DNA of 64,000 nt from Paragonimus westermani (taxonomy: Eukaryota; Platyhelminthes; Trematoda; Plagiorchiida; Troglotrematidae). Made by a program: the position numbers and the translations under genes. Positions 11,848 through 23,712 of the stretch are shown here, piece by piece (the first letter of the stretch is position 1; each line of letters begins with the position of its first letter). The notes under the pieces are model-generated. The model did no database searches and had not been told where the DNA came from. It was given only the letters and a program-made list of their open reading frames with translations. The stretch is taken from NCBI GenBank assembly GCA_008508345.1, contig QNGE01000110.1, positions 235,913 through 299,912 on the forward strand, in the 5' to 3' direction.

Positions 11848-13957
11848 GCTCACTGTTGTCGTCGATATCAGGACCGACGCCGAACTCGGTCCACGTTGCG
11901 GTTCGTTTGTTGTTGATAGTTCTGGAATAGATCGCCGACGTTTTGATGTGCGAGGGCACTGAAACAGTTGAACGTTTCCGAAGTCCAGTAGGGATTGTTC
12001 GGCGGGTGCCGGGGTCGAAGGTGTTGGTTCCGGTGAGTTTGAGGCACTCTAGGATAGATCCAACGTGACGACGGAAACATTGTTTGCGTTAGTATTTTCA
12101 ATTCGAATGAAGTATGGCGGCAATCGATTGAGGCTACAATTACGAAAACCGCAAGGTTATTCCAGCAACTGGTTAAAAGTCGTGTCATCCAGTTGTCTCT
12201 TGGCTATCATTCCCAGCTCCGTGAATGCTGCCGCGCTGGATGATCTGACGTACGTCTCCCTAGGCGCGTCGTAGTCCACAGCGGGCGCCTACAAAATCCT
12301 ACTGAACTGTCTGATCCAACGGGGGATTGCAGGAATGTTTGCAAGCTGACAGTCCAACGACTCGCATACAAGCCGGGAGTGCAGGTATTGCAACAGGTAC
12401 TCAACTGTAAACAGGCAATCGCAGTTCAAATTCGCTGGACTTACGTTGTACATATGAGTGCTGTCCATCACAGCGATCGTCATCAAAGAAGCGGTGTATG
12501 TCAGATGGGTTTCATCGGCGAAGTTCCCTAATACTAACCGCACCGCCTTTGGGACTAGTCGACTACACAATCTGACAATCTGCACGATTATTTATACGCG
12601 GGTAGGAGTAGTATGCAGAGACCATCAACGCCTGTCGATCGTTGATGATTTGATCGAAGATGGCCGTTGTATGTTTGATAGACTGTCAAACCTCGATTTG
12701 CACGTTTACTGTGCCACTTAATTTGTCCACCTTTCCGATCTATTAATAAACCTGGTCATCAGGTAATCATTACAGAACGAAGTCGGCGTCCCGTATGATA
12801 GCCAATGCTGCAGTGTACCTCCACCGATTGCGCGTCAGCATATCGATCATGAACCACTTGTTCATCATCAAACTGGACATCCCACCGCGCACTGTCCTCA
12901 GGATGTGCATTCTGCAAAGAAATTGGTGGACTTGTGAAAGCTCTTGCGCGGCTGCCGCTTATATCGCTGCAATGTCGTCCAGGACCATTGTTTCTGTCCC
13001 CCACCGGACCTGTAGCGACTATGACAAATATTTTGATTGTCGCATTCATCTGTACCTTTACGATGATTTTGGTTTCTCACCTACTTTTGTTTTAGTCAGG
13101 CCATCCATTTTGTAACATCCGTCCCGGGGCTAAAAACACAACTCGCTCCGTGCCTCGCTAGCTTGACGTGTCTCTCTGTACACTATACTTTCCAGGGTCG
13201 ATAATAATACACAGGGGTCAACGCGCTGAGCCTTGGTTTTTCATTGTCGATCGGTTGTCGATAGTGAACACTGAATGGGTTTCATTTTGTTGGGTCAGTT
13301 CCAACAGACCCACGAAAATCACGAGTTGCCGCAGAAACAAGGCGATAGTTACCGTCGTTTCACTAACAAGCCAACCGAAACAAACCGACAAACCTAGTAA
13401 GCTGATATCTACAATCACTAAGACAAATAGGCTGCACCGTTCGTTGCAACTCATATGCGTGGCATATATCCCGATAACCTCGAAGTAGCGCCGATACAAA
13501 TCAGTCCGTTCGAACAGACAGCAATAATCGTCACTCATGAACACAGTGCGTCACACGATTTTCATCATCTACGTTAAAAAACACTTTCCAGCTGTGTTCA
13601 GTTGAGCATGCAAACGACCTAGGTGGCCAGTCGTGTCTCTTCGTGAAAAATCGGGCAGGGAGATTACACACCCTTTCGCCGTTGTCTTCTTGTCGAAATG
13701 ATGACGGATGTTAAAGGAGATAGTGCCGTTGAGCAACCATGGCCGAACTTCGCCGACTTCTTCAGCGGTCAGATGGCTCCTTGGTGCTTCGTATTTGGCG
13801 GCAATGACGTCGCAAAGATAGTTGTACATCACGGCGGATCTGCAGATTCGCCATGGTGACCCGGAAGTCTCCGTTGACGCTGCGGCTGACACTCATATAC
13901 GAGAGGAATCCTGTTTGTTTGCTTTCTCTCCTGAACACCGAGAAAGCGCTAAACTTG
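11848..13957. other. No recognisable gene
   Basis: Long open frames occur on both strands (for example 13569-13892 - with 107 codons and 12795-13115 + with 106 codons) but no domain, signal peptide or conserved motif was recognised. Codon patterns on opposite strands look equally plausible, which argues against a single real gene. A decayed DNA transposon is possible but cannot be shown. Confidence 0.35.
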
Positions 13958-14787
13958 TGCCGTAGGATTATTGTATACGATCCTGAATGGTCCTTAGGGT
14001 GTAGGCTTACAACAGATGACCCATAATAAGGTTTTCCTGAGTGTCCAGTGCGTTCACCTGAAGATCATGCGTATTGTTTCAGACGGTTGAAGGTGAATTA
14101 CTTCATTGGTTGCTATCTGCAACACACCGGAAGGTGTTCTTTGGAAACGCCAAATATAGGCAGGATTACTGATGAAGCACTTCGAGGTTACGTAAAAATT
14201 GCGAACGTTTGCAATTCTTATGAGTTAACTCATAAGAATTGTAACGCGCAACCGAAACCAGCGAGCGCGCACGAATTGAATTTGAGTTGTGTGACGGGGC
14301 GTGCTGCTGTGTTGTCGGTGCCGTCTCAGCTTTCGTTTGTGTAAGTCGTGTGCATGGCTTACTGGGCCTTCGGCTCATGTTCGTTCGTATTGTTTCTCTT
14401 TTCAGAACTGTTGTTCGAACCCCTACTTCGGAAGAACGCTGTTCCCCGGTGCCTCCATACTGATCCGGATTCGGACCACAAAAGCCACGGACAGTCAGAG
14501 CGAAAGCGGCTAGCCTGCATGTTACAGAATGTACGGCGTAGGATTATTGCACATGGTCCTGAGTGGTTCTTAGGACACAGGGTTACATCGCAAAATCCAT
14601 AGTACGGATTTCTGAGCACCCAATGCGTTTATCCAAGGATCTTGAGTATTGTTAGAGACGCTTCGAGGTGAACTACGTCACTGATTGCTGTCTGTAACAT
14701 TTCGCAAGGTATCCTCCAAAACATCTAAGGTTGGCGGTATTATTACGAAAACATTTCTCAGTTTCATAAAAGTTACGAACTCTTAAT
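13958..14787 (+). repeat. Diverged direct duplication (two copies of about 250 bp)
   Basis: About 13958-14210 and 14533-14787 align in the same orientation. Both start GTAGGATTATTG, continue with a GATCCTGA/GTCCTGAG-TGGT word, and later share GGTGAA-TAC-TCA-TG-TTGCT and a run resembling AAAGTTACGAAC. Identity is roughly two thirds. A 322-bp stretch lies between the copies. The function is unknown; the two may be copies of one interspersed repeat. Confidence 0.5.
14212..14241. repeat. Perfect 30-bp palindrome
   Basis: The 15-base arm CAATTCTTATGAGTT is followed immediately by its exact reverse complement, with no spacer. The symmetry ends at both outer bases. It lies in the spacer of the 13958-14787 duplication. 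It could form a cruciform or a hairpin in RNA; no protein-binding assignment is made. Confidence 0.8.
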
Positions 14788-15118
14788 AATGTACCAGGGT
14801 ATAGCCAGTAGTTTGGGCAGTATGAAAGGAGCATCAGATTGTCGTAGGTCGTACACACTCAGTGAATACCCGTTAAAGTGTACCTGACATTGTATGCCTT
14901 ATGTATTTTACTACATCCATGTGCCCTGACCATGTAACTGTAGCCAACATCCAGAATGTACCATGGTACAGCCCAAAGCCCATGCGAAATATATAAGGAA
15001 GCATCAGGCTATTTTTGGTCGTACATACTTAGTTAATACCCGATGCAGTGCATCTGACCTCGTACTCCTTATGTAACTTACTATGCTCATGCAATTAAAG
15101 CAAACATCACCACGCAGA
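14788..15118 (+). repeat. Diverged tandem repeat, period 167 bp
   Basis: Unit one (14788-14954) and unit two (14955-15118) both begin AATGTACCA and share, in order, a GTATAGCC/GTACAGCC word, a GGAGCATCAG/GGAAGCATCAG word, GGTCGTACA-ACT-AGT-AATACCCG, CTGAC, CCTTATGTA and a CCATGTG/CTCATGC word. Only two units are visible and no ORF spans them. Confidence 0.65.
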
Positions 15119-15610
15119 GTCTACCCAATGCTATCCGTAGACCAAGATCAGCTGTTCAACCTTTGAGGTAAAAGGTGTTTCTAAGCTACAGGAGTTATTT
15201 ATAATTTCATGGTGTGCTTCACTTCTTAAATTCGTTGAATCCCGCTGCTGGAGATGTTTTTGTTTTAATTTTTAAAAGGCGAGAGCAAGGAATGTGCTGC
15301 AGTCCAATTGCATGGTGATTAATGGAATTTCGGCGATTCGTACACGGGTTCGAGGCTGGGGCCCCAATCTACCCGGATCCAGTCAGTTCGTTCGTTTCGA
15401 TATCCGGCGGTTTTCTGTTGACCTGAAAGGCAGTCATTAAAAACGGAGTGTAGCACCGCTCATGGGGGTTGCAGAAAGTACCAAGAACAGTGAAATAATA
15501 CTCTAGCAAAACAGGATAAATTACTAATCCCACGGTTTATTGAGTAGGTGAGAATCCAATAACATTTCGGGGCGGTCCTTAGAAGAGCAGCTAACAATCT
15601 CTAGTGGTAG
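15119..15610. other. No gene seen
   Basis: Nothing recognisable. It may include 3' untranslated sequence of the minus-strand LINE that follows. Confidence 0.35.
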
Positions 15611-17420
15611 GTCTTTTCAGTAGTTGAATACCCTATAAGAGAACTGTAGTCTTAAGAAGGTCCGAGGTCGAAGCTTATAGAGCTTCTTGTCGTGACCTCT
15701 TCGACTGTTATCACGTACTAGGGTGAAGAATTGTTGCACGAGTTCTGTGCTAAAGAGAAAGTGTGTAAGAATTACGTACCCGTAGAGTCTCCGAAACTCA
15801 AGTGGATAAAGATCAAGAATTTCAAGTCGAGACTCATAGGAGAGATGCCGTAAGCCAGTGACCATTTTGGTGGCTACTCGCTGGACCCGTTCAATGGCGA
15901 GTATGTATTTTTTAAAACCGGTGTAGACGACTTGATTGGCATACTCGAGCAGTGGTCTCATGTAGATTCCGTGTGATAGGCGTGCTTGTCTATCCGGGGG
16001 AAGGTTCGTTTGATCATCCCAAGTGTCATAAAACCCCTATTGACGGCCAGCTGGTGATGATAAGAGAAGGATAAACCAGACGACAGCCAGATCCCTAGGT
16101 CTTTTTTGAAGTCCACTTTCGCGATATTTACTACAGTTTTTGTACCATGCATCACGAATAGGTTCCCGAAGTCTCCTCCGAGTGACATGTGTGCATAGTA
16201 ACTGTCGTTTAGAGGGAAACTCCAATCATCCGACCAACACGTAATACGATCAATGTCAATCTGCAATGCACTGGGGTCGGCATAAAGCAGGGTGTTGCTA
16301 GATATCAACTCGGGGAGATCATTGATGTAGATCAGAAACAACAATGAACCAAGTACCGATCCTTGAGGGACACTCACAGAGACTGGGGATGGAGACGAAA
16401 GGCCCGAACCGGTTTTTACTCTGAAAGTCCTGTTACCAAGAAAGGAAGTTATCCGGCGGAGAACCTCTCCTTGGCTCCCATAGGCTTTTAGTTTATGCAC
16501 CAGAGGACCGTGTGGGACATGGTCGTAGGCTTTGGCAAAGTCGAAGAAGATAGCAACTGAGATGTGACCATTGTCTTTGGTCTCTGTTAGGCTACCCATG
16601 AAGATTGCCATATTAGTTATGCATGACAGATCGGGAAGAAAGATATGCTGGGTCGAAGAGAAAAGTTTATTTGAGAAGAAATGCTTAAAGATGGTGCGTT
16701 TTTACATTCGCTCCATTATCATGCATGGGGTGCTGGTAAGGCTGATCGGCCGATAACTAGCAAGAGAGTGACGATCGCCTGTTTTAAATATAAGCGGGAC
16801 AGTGGCCTCTTTCCATGCCTCCAGAAGTGTGCCTATTCGAAGTGTTTGTTTGACCAGATCAAAGAGAGGCACCGCCAAACCGAGGGCCTCTTCTTTGAGA
16901 ATCCGGTGATGGATCTTCCCTGGTCCCATGGCACTATAAGGATTGATCTTAAGCAAGAGGTCCTGAACGTCGGACACAGAAAAGTCAGCTGTCAGGATGG
17001 GGTGTTGGAAGTGTCTCTGCGGGAGAATTGGATGCCAGTTTGGCAGATTCACATTGTAGACTGATGAATAGTATTCTCTGAACACCTCGGCAACCACTTG
17101 GGGGTTGGAGGAGGTTTCCCCGTCGAGAATCCGCAGAGAAAGCGCTAAGGGCTTAGTTTTTCTTTAGCGACGTATATACTTGAAAAGAAAATTCTTATTC
17201 TCGTGAGCTATCTGTAGGATTTTGACTGTGCTTGTTGAGTGTGTTGTCGGATTTCCCGCTAGCACCCGTTTCATACAGAGCGGAAGGCATCTAGATCCTC
17301 TGGCCCACCCGTTAGCTTCTGCTTACAGAATAGGCGAGAACGTACTTCAAGAAGGCGGCATATGTTCCGCGGAAGCGATCCGATTGAGGGGAAATCGCGT
17401 TTGACGTGAAGTCGAAGAAA
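15611..17420 (-). pseudogene. CR1-like LINE, RT domain, with damaged catalytic box
   Basis: Read on the minus strand, the endonuclease-RT linker lies at 17420-17070 and holds VFREYYSSVY at its end. RT motifs at 17060-16700 include the SAMGPGKIHHRILKE segment (a PGPDGI-type motif) and RPISLTS. The palm lies at 16611-16230 with IFFDFAKAYDHVPHGPL and PQGSVLGSLLFLIYINDLP. The box that should read YADD is YADPSALQ, where several codons including the second Asp have been lost in frame. The post-RT region continues to 15617 (RPLLEYANQV, RVATKMVTGLRHLSYESRLE). Only a few frameshifts separate the blocks, so this copy is younger than those on + at 1.8-6.4 kb. It is truncated at 5', with no endonuclease present. 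Confidence 0.85.
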
Positions 17421-17815
17421 TAATGGTGCAGTATAATAAAATTGGATGTTATCGACGTGGGAAAACGTGCTTTTTTGAAATTTATCTAAAACTAAGCAGG
17501 GAAATATGATTATCCTACCGACGATAGGAGCGTTGTCCCCTAATAACACGACCGTTCCTTGAGTGCTTCTCGAGAGCTTCACTGAGTGGCCCCTGAGTGT
17601 TCAAAGTAGGCACTTTGGAAACACCCACGGAACATTGGGAGAAGAAATGTGCACAACCCCAATAATCGATTTTATCACATGCCGCACAATTCCTATTTTC
17701 TCACGGAGCTCAGTTGCGTTAAACGGAAACCTATCCTTAATCAGTTGTATGATATCCGCACCAAATGTAGTACGAATGAAGTTGAATAGTTTGGGCGTCG
17801 TGTTTAACATGTTAT

Positions 17816-17864
17816 TGATAAACAGATTGGGAATAACACAACGTTTCGAGCAAGTTGTAATACT
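17816..17864 (+). repeat. Short LTR-derived fragment shared with the window end
   Basis: Forty-nine bases match 63855-63903 with about three substitutions (word ACAGATTGGGAATAACAC). The latter lies within a probable gypsy 3' LTR, so this is likely an LTR scrap. Confidence 0.5.
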
Positions 17865-18690
17865 CTACCTATCCTAGCAAAATAAGTACGATGCATTGCT
17901 CAATCTTACGAGAAAAGATGTATAAGACACGTGAACATTCATATGTTATACTCAATGAAATAATTACAGCAATATTTGTACGACGGATGCGTAACTTAAT
18001 TTACATTGTACAGTTGTTGGTAACGGGGTCGTTGGATTCTTCCGCTGCCCGCAATCTCGCCTTCCAAATCCAATGTTGATTGAGTCCCTTGATTTCCGCC
18101 AGGGGATGCCTTTATCGCGCGGATTCTGCAGTTAACAAGTGATGACTGTGATCGAACATACCAACGATGGCTGTGGCCAAGAGTGAGGAAGCTAGGAAAC
18201 ACGATTGTTTTACTCCTGTCCAGTCTACTGTTTTCACCACATCATCTGTCACCAAAGGTTTTCATAACAATAAGGGTGCACTCACCCACGGACGTGCCGC
18301 CAACGCTGTTGAGAAAGGTCACCTGGGTGCTGTGAATCGAAAAAGTGGAACATACCAGCTGGATATATACTTCCGCTTACTCCAGCTTCATATTCAACAC
18401 TTGCATGTCCTCTATGGACAGCGTGGGGAAATATGCGGTTGATGATGTACGGAAATCCGCATGTTGGAATGGTAGTGCATTCAATTCCAGCCGTACGGCG
18501 TGCAATTCCTCGCGCATTCTGATATTTCGGGGAACAAAGTTCTTCATCACACCTTGTGAACTCGGTGCTTATTCGCATCACGTGGACTTGCCTTTCAACT
18601 CTCCCACTTCTTTGGCAATGTCGTTTTCGACCGCTGCCTCATTGTGCTACTGATGGACTAACGATGGTAGAGCAGAATAATTATCACACG
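17865..18690. other. No recognisable gene
   Basis: Open frames of 60-102 codons occur on both strands without motifs. Part of this interval may be the far C-terminus or 3' side of the minus-strand transposase that follows. Confidence 0.35.
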
Positions 18691-18695
18691 AAATT

Positions 18696-20880
18696 TTACC
18701 ACTTACACACATAGAAGCAATAGGGGACAGGTTCTCCACTGACCCCAATGTCCATTGTGATGGAAATGAGGATGCGTGGGACATATTCTCCACCTGTGGT
18801 GGTGGTGGTTGTGGTTGTGGTGGTGGTTGTGGTGGTGGTGGTGGTGGTGGTGGTAGAGTATAGTCGATGCCGACGGCGTGGAATAAGTACGGACGATTTT
18901 GTTGTACCTTTTACGTTTGTCACCACGATCCATGATGTTCGTGGCGTCAGACGATGATATATCATACGATTGTTTCAGGCTTTGTTGGCATCTGTAAGTC
19001 AATTGCAAGTCATCCAGAAAATGTTAGAAAAATCGAGAGCGCACAACTTTTACGTAGTGCATCTTGACCTTGTACAGCTTAGAGCCATTGGGTGCCGTCA
19101 TTCCACTCAACAACAACCTATGGTGCTTCGGGGATGCTACTCCTAGCCAATGTGCAAACCCTGGCCGCGTACTCCACGACTTGTACGCTATCCCCACGCT
19201 TCCGTCCTCGAACTCGACCGCCTGATACATATGAAAGTGAAAGTGTTGATTATCGGAAGTATTGCGTTAGTGATGAAGAAAACAGAATGAAATTAGGTAG
19301 AATTTATTTTCCTGACAATTTTCCAAATGTTCACGATGGGGTAAAATACAAAGCTTTTCTCGAATGGTAGTAGCAGCCCTTTACACTGAGTACGTTCACG
19401 GTCCATCCAACAAGTGAACGTGCACATATGGCGGCACTGGAAAATGTACAGTCTGCTGGAAGGCAACATCTTGACAAGATAATTCGCAACAGGTTGCGAA
19501 ATTTTGTATACTGATACGTCTTCCAGCCAACGTAGTGATTGTTGTGGAAAATCCATCCAGCGGCGCCACGTTGTTGGGCTTGATGTCATGGTAAATCACG
19601 CCTTCATGACTGAAACCACCCTGTTGGTTTGCTGCCATCGAAATGGATGCTTCCCTTGCATCATCCACCATTGCACTGTTGTTCGGCAGGTGTACAGGCA
19701 TCCTTCCCATTACGTGTCGAATGACCTGTGAAGTGGGTATATCTGGAGACCGCACGAAGCCGCATAAAGTTTTTATTCACGACTCAAATGGAAACGCCGA
19801 AAAACACTTTAGTAGTCAGCGCAGTCTAACGTCCTCACACGAGTGGATGACACAGTGAAAGTTGTACACAAGCTCTGATTCACCGTAGATAGAAGCGAAC
19901 TGAACCAACGTTATTCGCAACATGGATTCCACATAATCCGCATAGGAGAGACACCACTCTGGGCGGCAGAGCAAGCAGATGGAAACGGAGAGGTTTAGGA
20001 ATTTTTTCACAAAGTTTCCATTCATTATTCTTTTGAACGCCACGGGACCGATGTATAAGAGAAATTGGCAGAGCTCCGAAGCATTCCAACGATCGCAGTC
20101 CATCGCTGATCGATATTTCTTAGAGAACTCACAAGTCAAGGCATCTCTCATTTGAGATGATCATAAACGGATTTTCGTTTCCTTTGGGCCGGCTTTCCAT
20201 AGTTTCACTAAGCGCTTCTTCATTCCTAAGTACACCATGTGCATGTAATCTGGCGGGAGACGAATTATCATGTCCACGTGTGATCTTTCGAAAGGGGACT
20301 GTCCAGCATGATGTTGTTGTTGACGCCGGGTCCTGAAGTCATTGTCTGTTCGTAAGCGACAAGTGCTAGGTGGGAACACTATCTCCCGGCTAAAGCACAC
20401 TCTCTGTGCCGTACACTTTTTGCAACAGTAATAACTAGTGCGATTTTTCACTTCGCGAATGAAAGCCTTGGCAGGTGCATCATCAACTACGCAATCCAAA
20501 ACGATCTGCACATGACGGTCCTAATTTGACAACAGTAAACCATTTCTCAATATAATCACGCCATCCAGATATTCTGTAAGATTCACGGGTTTAGAACAGA
20601 CCGCAGAATTATTTCACGACTAAAAATGATGTTGAATGGGATGTTAACCTTCCAAAGATGGACCCCAACTGAAAGCCTGAACTCCTGAAAAGGGTTTCAC
20701 CGTCAATATATACCTGAAGTCCGGGATCATTCACGTCTACCATCCATCGCTCACGTGCGGCATGACTAATGCACTCATTCAAAGCGAAGTGAACGTATTC
20801 TCCACCCTCGGAGAATGTACATGCACAGTCGCCTTCTTTAACTGACTCAGCATAATACCGACGACTTTCAAAGACAAGCG
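18696..20880 (-). pseudogene. DNA-transposon transposase (CACTA/tnp2-like animal family), decayed
   Basis: Minus-strand blocks follow the order of a transposase-type protein widespread in animal genomes. An N-terminal part at 20880-20560 reads GEYVHFALNE, then YIDGETLFRSSGFQLGSIFG, matching the 'NIDGLPLFKSS' segment. The central block 20511-20161 has DDAPAKAFI, SYYCCKKCTAQ, HHAGQSPFE and LPPDYMHMVYLGMKKRL. The next block 20151-19816 has RWNASELCQFLLYIGP, YGESELVYNFHCVIH. The late block 19755-19360 follows, and a GSVGIAYKSW segment lies at 19200-19160. Three catalytic acids were not placed. Stops and frameshifts separate the blocks. Assignment to the tnp2/CACTA group rests on the remembered block order, not on a search. 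Confidence 0.6.
18793..18855. repeat. GGT/GTT trinucleotide microsatellite
   Basis: About 60 bp of (GGT)n with interspersed GTT. It gives poly-Val on + and poly-His or poly-Thr on -. It lies in the C-terminal part of the decayed transposase. Confidence 0.9.
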
Positions 20881-21758
20881 GGCTTCCGCAGCAATCGCGT
20901 GAACTATTTCTCTGGGCTCCTCTTCTTCTCGTTTGTACCGACGACGTAGTCTAAAACGATTATGGCAACAGAGTTGAGTGACATTGTTACATACCTGTGT
21001 CCTGTGCCATAGAGATATTTTTTGTCATCACTTCTGGAGTGATGGCCAAAGTGGAAGGCTGACGAACGCTACCACGTTGCACACGAAGCTGCGATGTTCA
21101 AAGTGATTACTACAGAACCGCTTACCTTGCACTCTGGTACTGTTTTCAAACAAAATGAACTGTGAACGTGGTCATTCGATAAAGAATGTTCTTGACGTAC
21201 AGGTCGACGTCAACGGCTTCACGACGACCGCATCCGTACGTCGTTTGAGTTTTAAACTCACCCATCGGCCACTCGCAGTGAATCCATACATTTTGAACGG
21301 TAACGGCTAGAAAGCCTCTCAGGTGCATTCTCTTCTTTAACCGTCCGTTGATATTCTCTAGCCTAGTTTTCGCGCGGCTGCATGGATGGACCTCGCTTTG
21401 CGCATGAATGGCTCACTTGGGAGTAAACACAATGGCACAACAGATAATTTATAAACTTCCTACCGGTTAGGCCGACGTTATCCAATTCACTTTGAACCTA
21501 TGGTATACGCTGTACATGACAACTTACTTTTCCTCATTGTCTACGGTAGACATTCGGTTGAGGAGGTAAAGCCTGAGGAGAGAATTCGTCTACTACTGAA
21601 CGTGACAAACGAATTTTATCCACTCCCATGACCACGAACGTTGTAATCTAAGGGGAACCAACATAAAATGATGTCACTACCGGACACCACACGAGCTGTG
21701 CTCGTTCGCGCAGCTATCTTACCCACAAAAAGCTGCCTCGGCACAGTGTGTTTGCCCA
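20881..21758. other. No recognisable gene
   Basis: It may hold the N-terminus and 5' end of the minus-strand transposase, but no motif can be placed. No terminal inverted repeat was recognised. Confidence 0.35.
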
Positions 21759-22285
21759 TCACTTTCTGAGATATTTCGGATAGTTTACACAGTAACGCAT
21801 AATTTTGACTGCGAAAGTACCCTCACATAACGAGGCAGCCGGATCCAAGCCATCTGTAATTAGGAGCTGACACAAATCCCAGCTTCGGAAGTATGAGAAA
21901 ATATTTCGCAGCATACTTCTGTCTGTGTCCCCAATCCAAGTCGACGATTGACAACGTAAGAGAAGTAAAAGTGCCAACGAAAAGAGACCTACGGAGAAGT
22001 GAGAAATAGAATCCACATCACATCCCGTGGTACGAAGGGCAGGCTGAATGGCGATATTATGAGCGTCGGCCCCATACCTCACAACCTTCTATCCAGACAC
22101 ACTAGCTTGGTTAGTCATCCATTATACCAGCGTCTAGTACAATAGCAGCACCGTTACGAACTGCCATAAATTCGTTCCTAATGGGCGAGACTGCCGTTGG
22201 TATTCCCAGCTTCTTGGAAACTGTGCAGCCAAGGTTGCATCAAACCTTCGCCAGGCCCATGGCCACACGGTTGTGTCATAGTATT
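21759..22285 (-). pseudogene. Old R2-like LINE 3' fragment (endonuclease end)
   Basis: On the minus strand this aligns with the C-terminal end of the intact R2-like ORF at 24131-26383. HNIAIQPAL and CDVDSISH here match HKAAILSTL and CEVNSVSH there, and the SWDLCQLLITDGL tail matches the SYAVTDLCLLTVLG segment. The upstream DNA 22140-22280 matches 24430-24570 across the PD-containing endonuclease core. Only the 3' end of the ORF is present, as expected for 5'-truncated insertion. It is a diverged copy with lost frame. Confidence 0.65.
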
Positions 22286-22334
22286 TAAAGATGACCCAAA
22301 TGAACCAATTTAATTAACTTAATTCTTCCTCTAG

Positions 22335-22780
22335 CTATCATTATCATTTCTCTCACTGTTATTAAGCCTGAGCCTTGCAACATTCTATTACTTCTCGTTG
22401 CACGAATAGTTGTTTTGCACCGACCTACCCAATGGCCATTTGTTTCAGCGAGCTTAATTCCGTTCCATCGTTCCCCAATCGTGAGCGGTGTCTAGCTGTC
22501 GATGGTGATGTGCGAGCACACTCCTTGTTCAAGTTCTGAGGATCTTCCACATTCCTGGTGGGCAACTTGCTTTTCATACATTCTTATTCAGCTAGTGCCG
22601 CATAAATGCGGTGCCAACGAGCGCCTTTTCAGCAACCGCTATGACGACAGATTGCCCCCTTCATCGTTGGATATCGAGGAAAGCGTTCATCGGATCATTG
22701 GATTGCATGTAGCTCAGGGTGAACTCAAAGTGTTAGTGGAAGATGCAGAGGTTGTTTTTCCGCAGGGACATCACCCAAAG
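22335..22780 (+). repeat. Diverged BEL/Pao LTR, probably solo
   Basis: About 430 bp aligns collinearly with the BEL LTRs at 35480, 43046 and 45756. Landmarks in order are TTAAGCCTGAGCC-TG (vs TTAGTCCGAGCCCTG), TTCTCGTTGCACGAA (vs TTCTCGATGCACGAA), CATTTGTTTCAGCGAGCT, GCGAGCGCC-like ACGAGCGCCTT and GATATCGAGGAA (vs GAATATTGAGAGA). No BEL gag follows, so a solo or truncated LTR is likely. The first 80 codons of an open frame starting at 22502 are simply LTR sequence. Confidence 0.65.
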
Positions 22781-23065
22781 ACATTTCCGACCACAGAAGT
22801 AGCGGTATGTACTTATTGTGCTTTCATCACAGCTCCTGAATATAAAACAGACAAATGGGGAGCGTATATACCTATAGGCAGACCATCCACTTATGAACAC
22901 TGGATTGTCAATCACTCCGTTAAATTTTTCAACCCAAATAATACGATGATTCATATGTTGAACAACGATTATCTATGGCCGTTCTCAAAGAATACTTTCG
23001 AGGTCAAATCCGGATTCAACGGGCAATTTCCATCAAATTTGCAGAACTAATGGTAGGAAAAAACC
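22781..23065 (+). pseudogene. Merlin/ISXO2-like transposase C-terminal fragment
   Basis: The open frame ending at 23050 carries TDKWGAYIPIGRPSTYEHW followed by VNHSVKFFNPNN. This resembles the 'SD.W.AY ... VNHS..FV.P..G' stretch before the last catalytic residue of ISXO2/IS1016-type DDE transposases, which include the animal Merlin superfamily known from schistosomes. The expected HT..IE..W motif after it is not intact; a shifted frame from 22975 (VLKEYFRG) may continue the domain. The upstream half of the ORF is LTR sequence, so this is a truncated remnant. Confidence 0.5.
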
Positions 23066-23194
23066 TTCTCAATAAACTTTCGTTCACCTTATCCCATACA
23101 GCTCAGCGTTCTCAGAATTCATTTCGGTCCGACTCTTTATTTTACCCTTCTCTATTTTGAATTATAAGGACGGTAAACGCGTCAGCACCTGATG

Positions 23195-23426
23195 TATACG
23201 AGTCAAGGTCGCCTGTGTGCCCCACACTCGTGCCAAGGCTCAACAAGTGTTCCGATTGGTCGCGGCTTCAACGACCAATGGCTCATTCATCCATGTACTT
23301 TAAAATGACCCGGTTGCATGTAAATGCGACAATTCACGATGCAATTCTACTGAGTGACTTGTTCTCACTAGCGTTGTTATTGTCCGTAAGGCATGTAGCG
23401 GATGGGGATGGGATACAGACACAACA
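23195..23426 (+). repeat. 232-bp direct repeat, copy 1
   Basis: It matches 27669-27900 in the same orientation with about 15 mismatches (about 93 percent identity). The two copies bracket the R2-like element. Each contains an 8-bp stem ATTGGTCG/CGACCAAT with a 9-base loop (23255-23279 here). No RNA gene or protein is recognised in it. Confidence 0.85.
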
Positions 23427-23663
23427 ATGGCGTCGAGAGCAGGATAAATTGCCTTGGCCTGACGCTGTGTTCGATCTGCAATACTTCCATTCCGATCCCG
23501 TACCGTTCTACTAGCTTACGAAAGATACTGACGATTCATTCTATATGTTGACGGTTGTTCTGGGGTGCTTCGTTCTATTTAAACGGACCAATCCGCAACT
23601 TCCGGAATCACCCTGGCGTGATGTTGTCATACCGCCGACGAAAAGTGATTGGATGCGTTGTAC

Positions 23664-23712
23664 AACTACTACTACAAACACTACCACGACTACTACGATA
23701 ACTACCACTATA
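23664..23712. repeat. ACT/ACA trinucleotide run
   Basis: About 50 bp of imperfect (ACT)n on +, in the 3' part of the R2-like element. Similar ACT/GCT runs occur at 27398-27470 inside its N-terminal coding part. Confidence 0.8.

Noticed and set aside
14341..14405. Intron-like 65-bp segment GTAAGT ... TTCTCTTTTCAG
   Set aside because: Both splice sites are good, but joining the flanking open frame gives a stop within about 19 codons and there is no recognisable protein on either side.
18696..19008. Poly-His and poly-Thr open frames
   Set aside because: Produced by the GGT/GTT microsatellite at 18793-18855; not evidence for a metal-binding protein.
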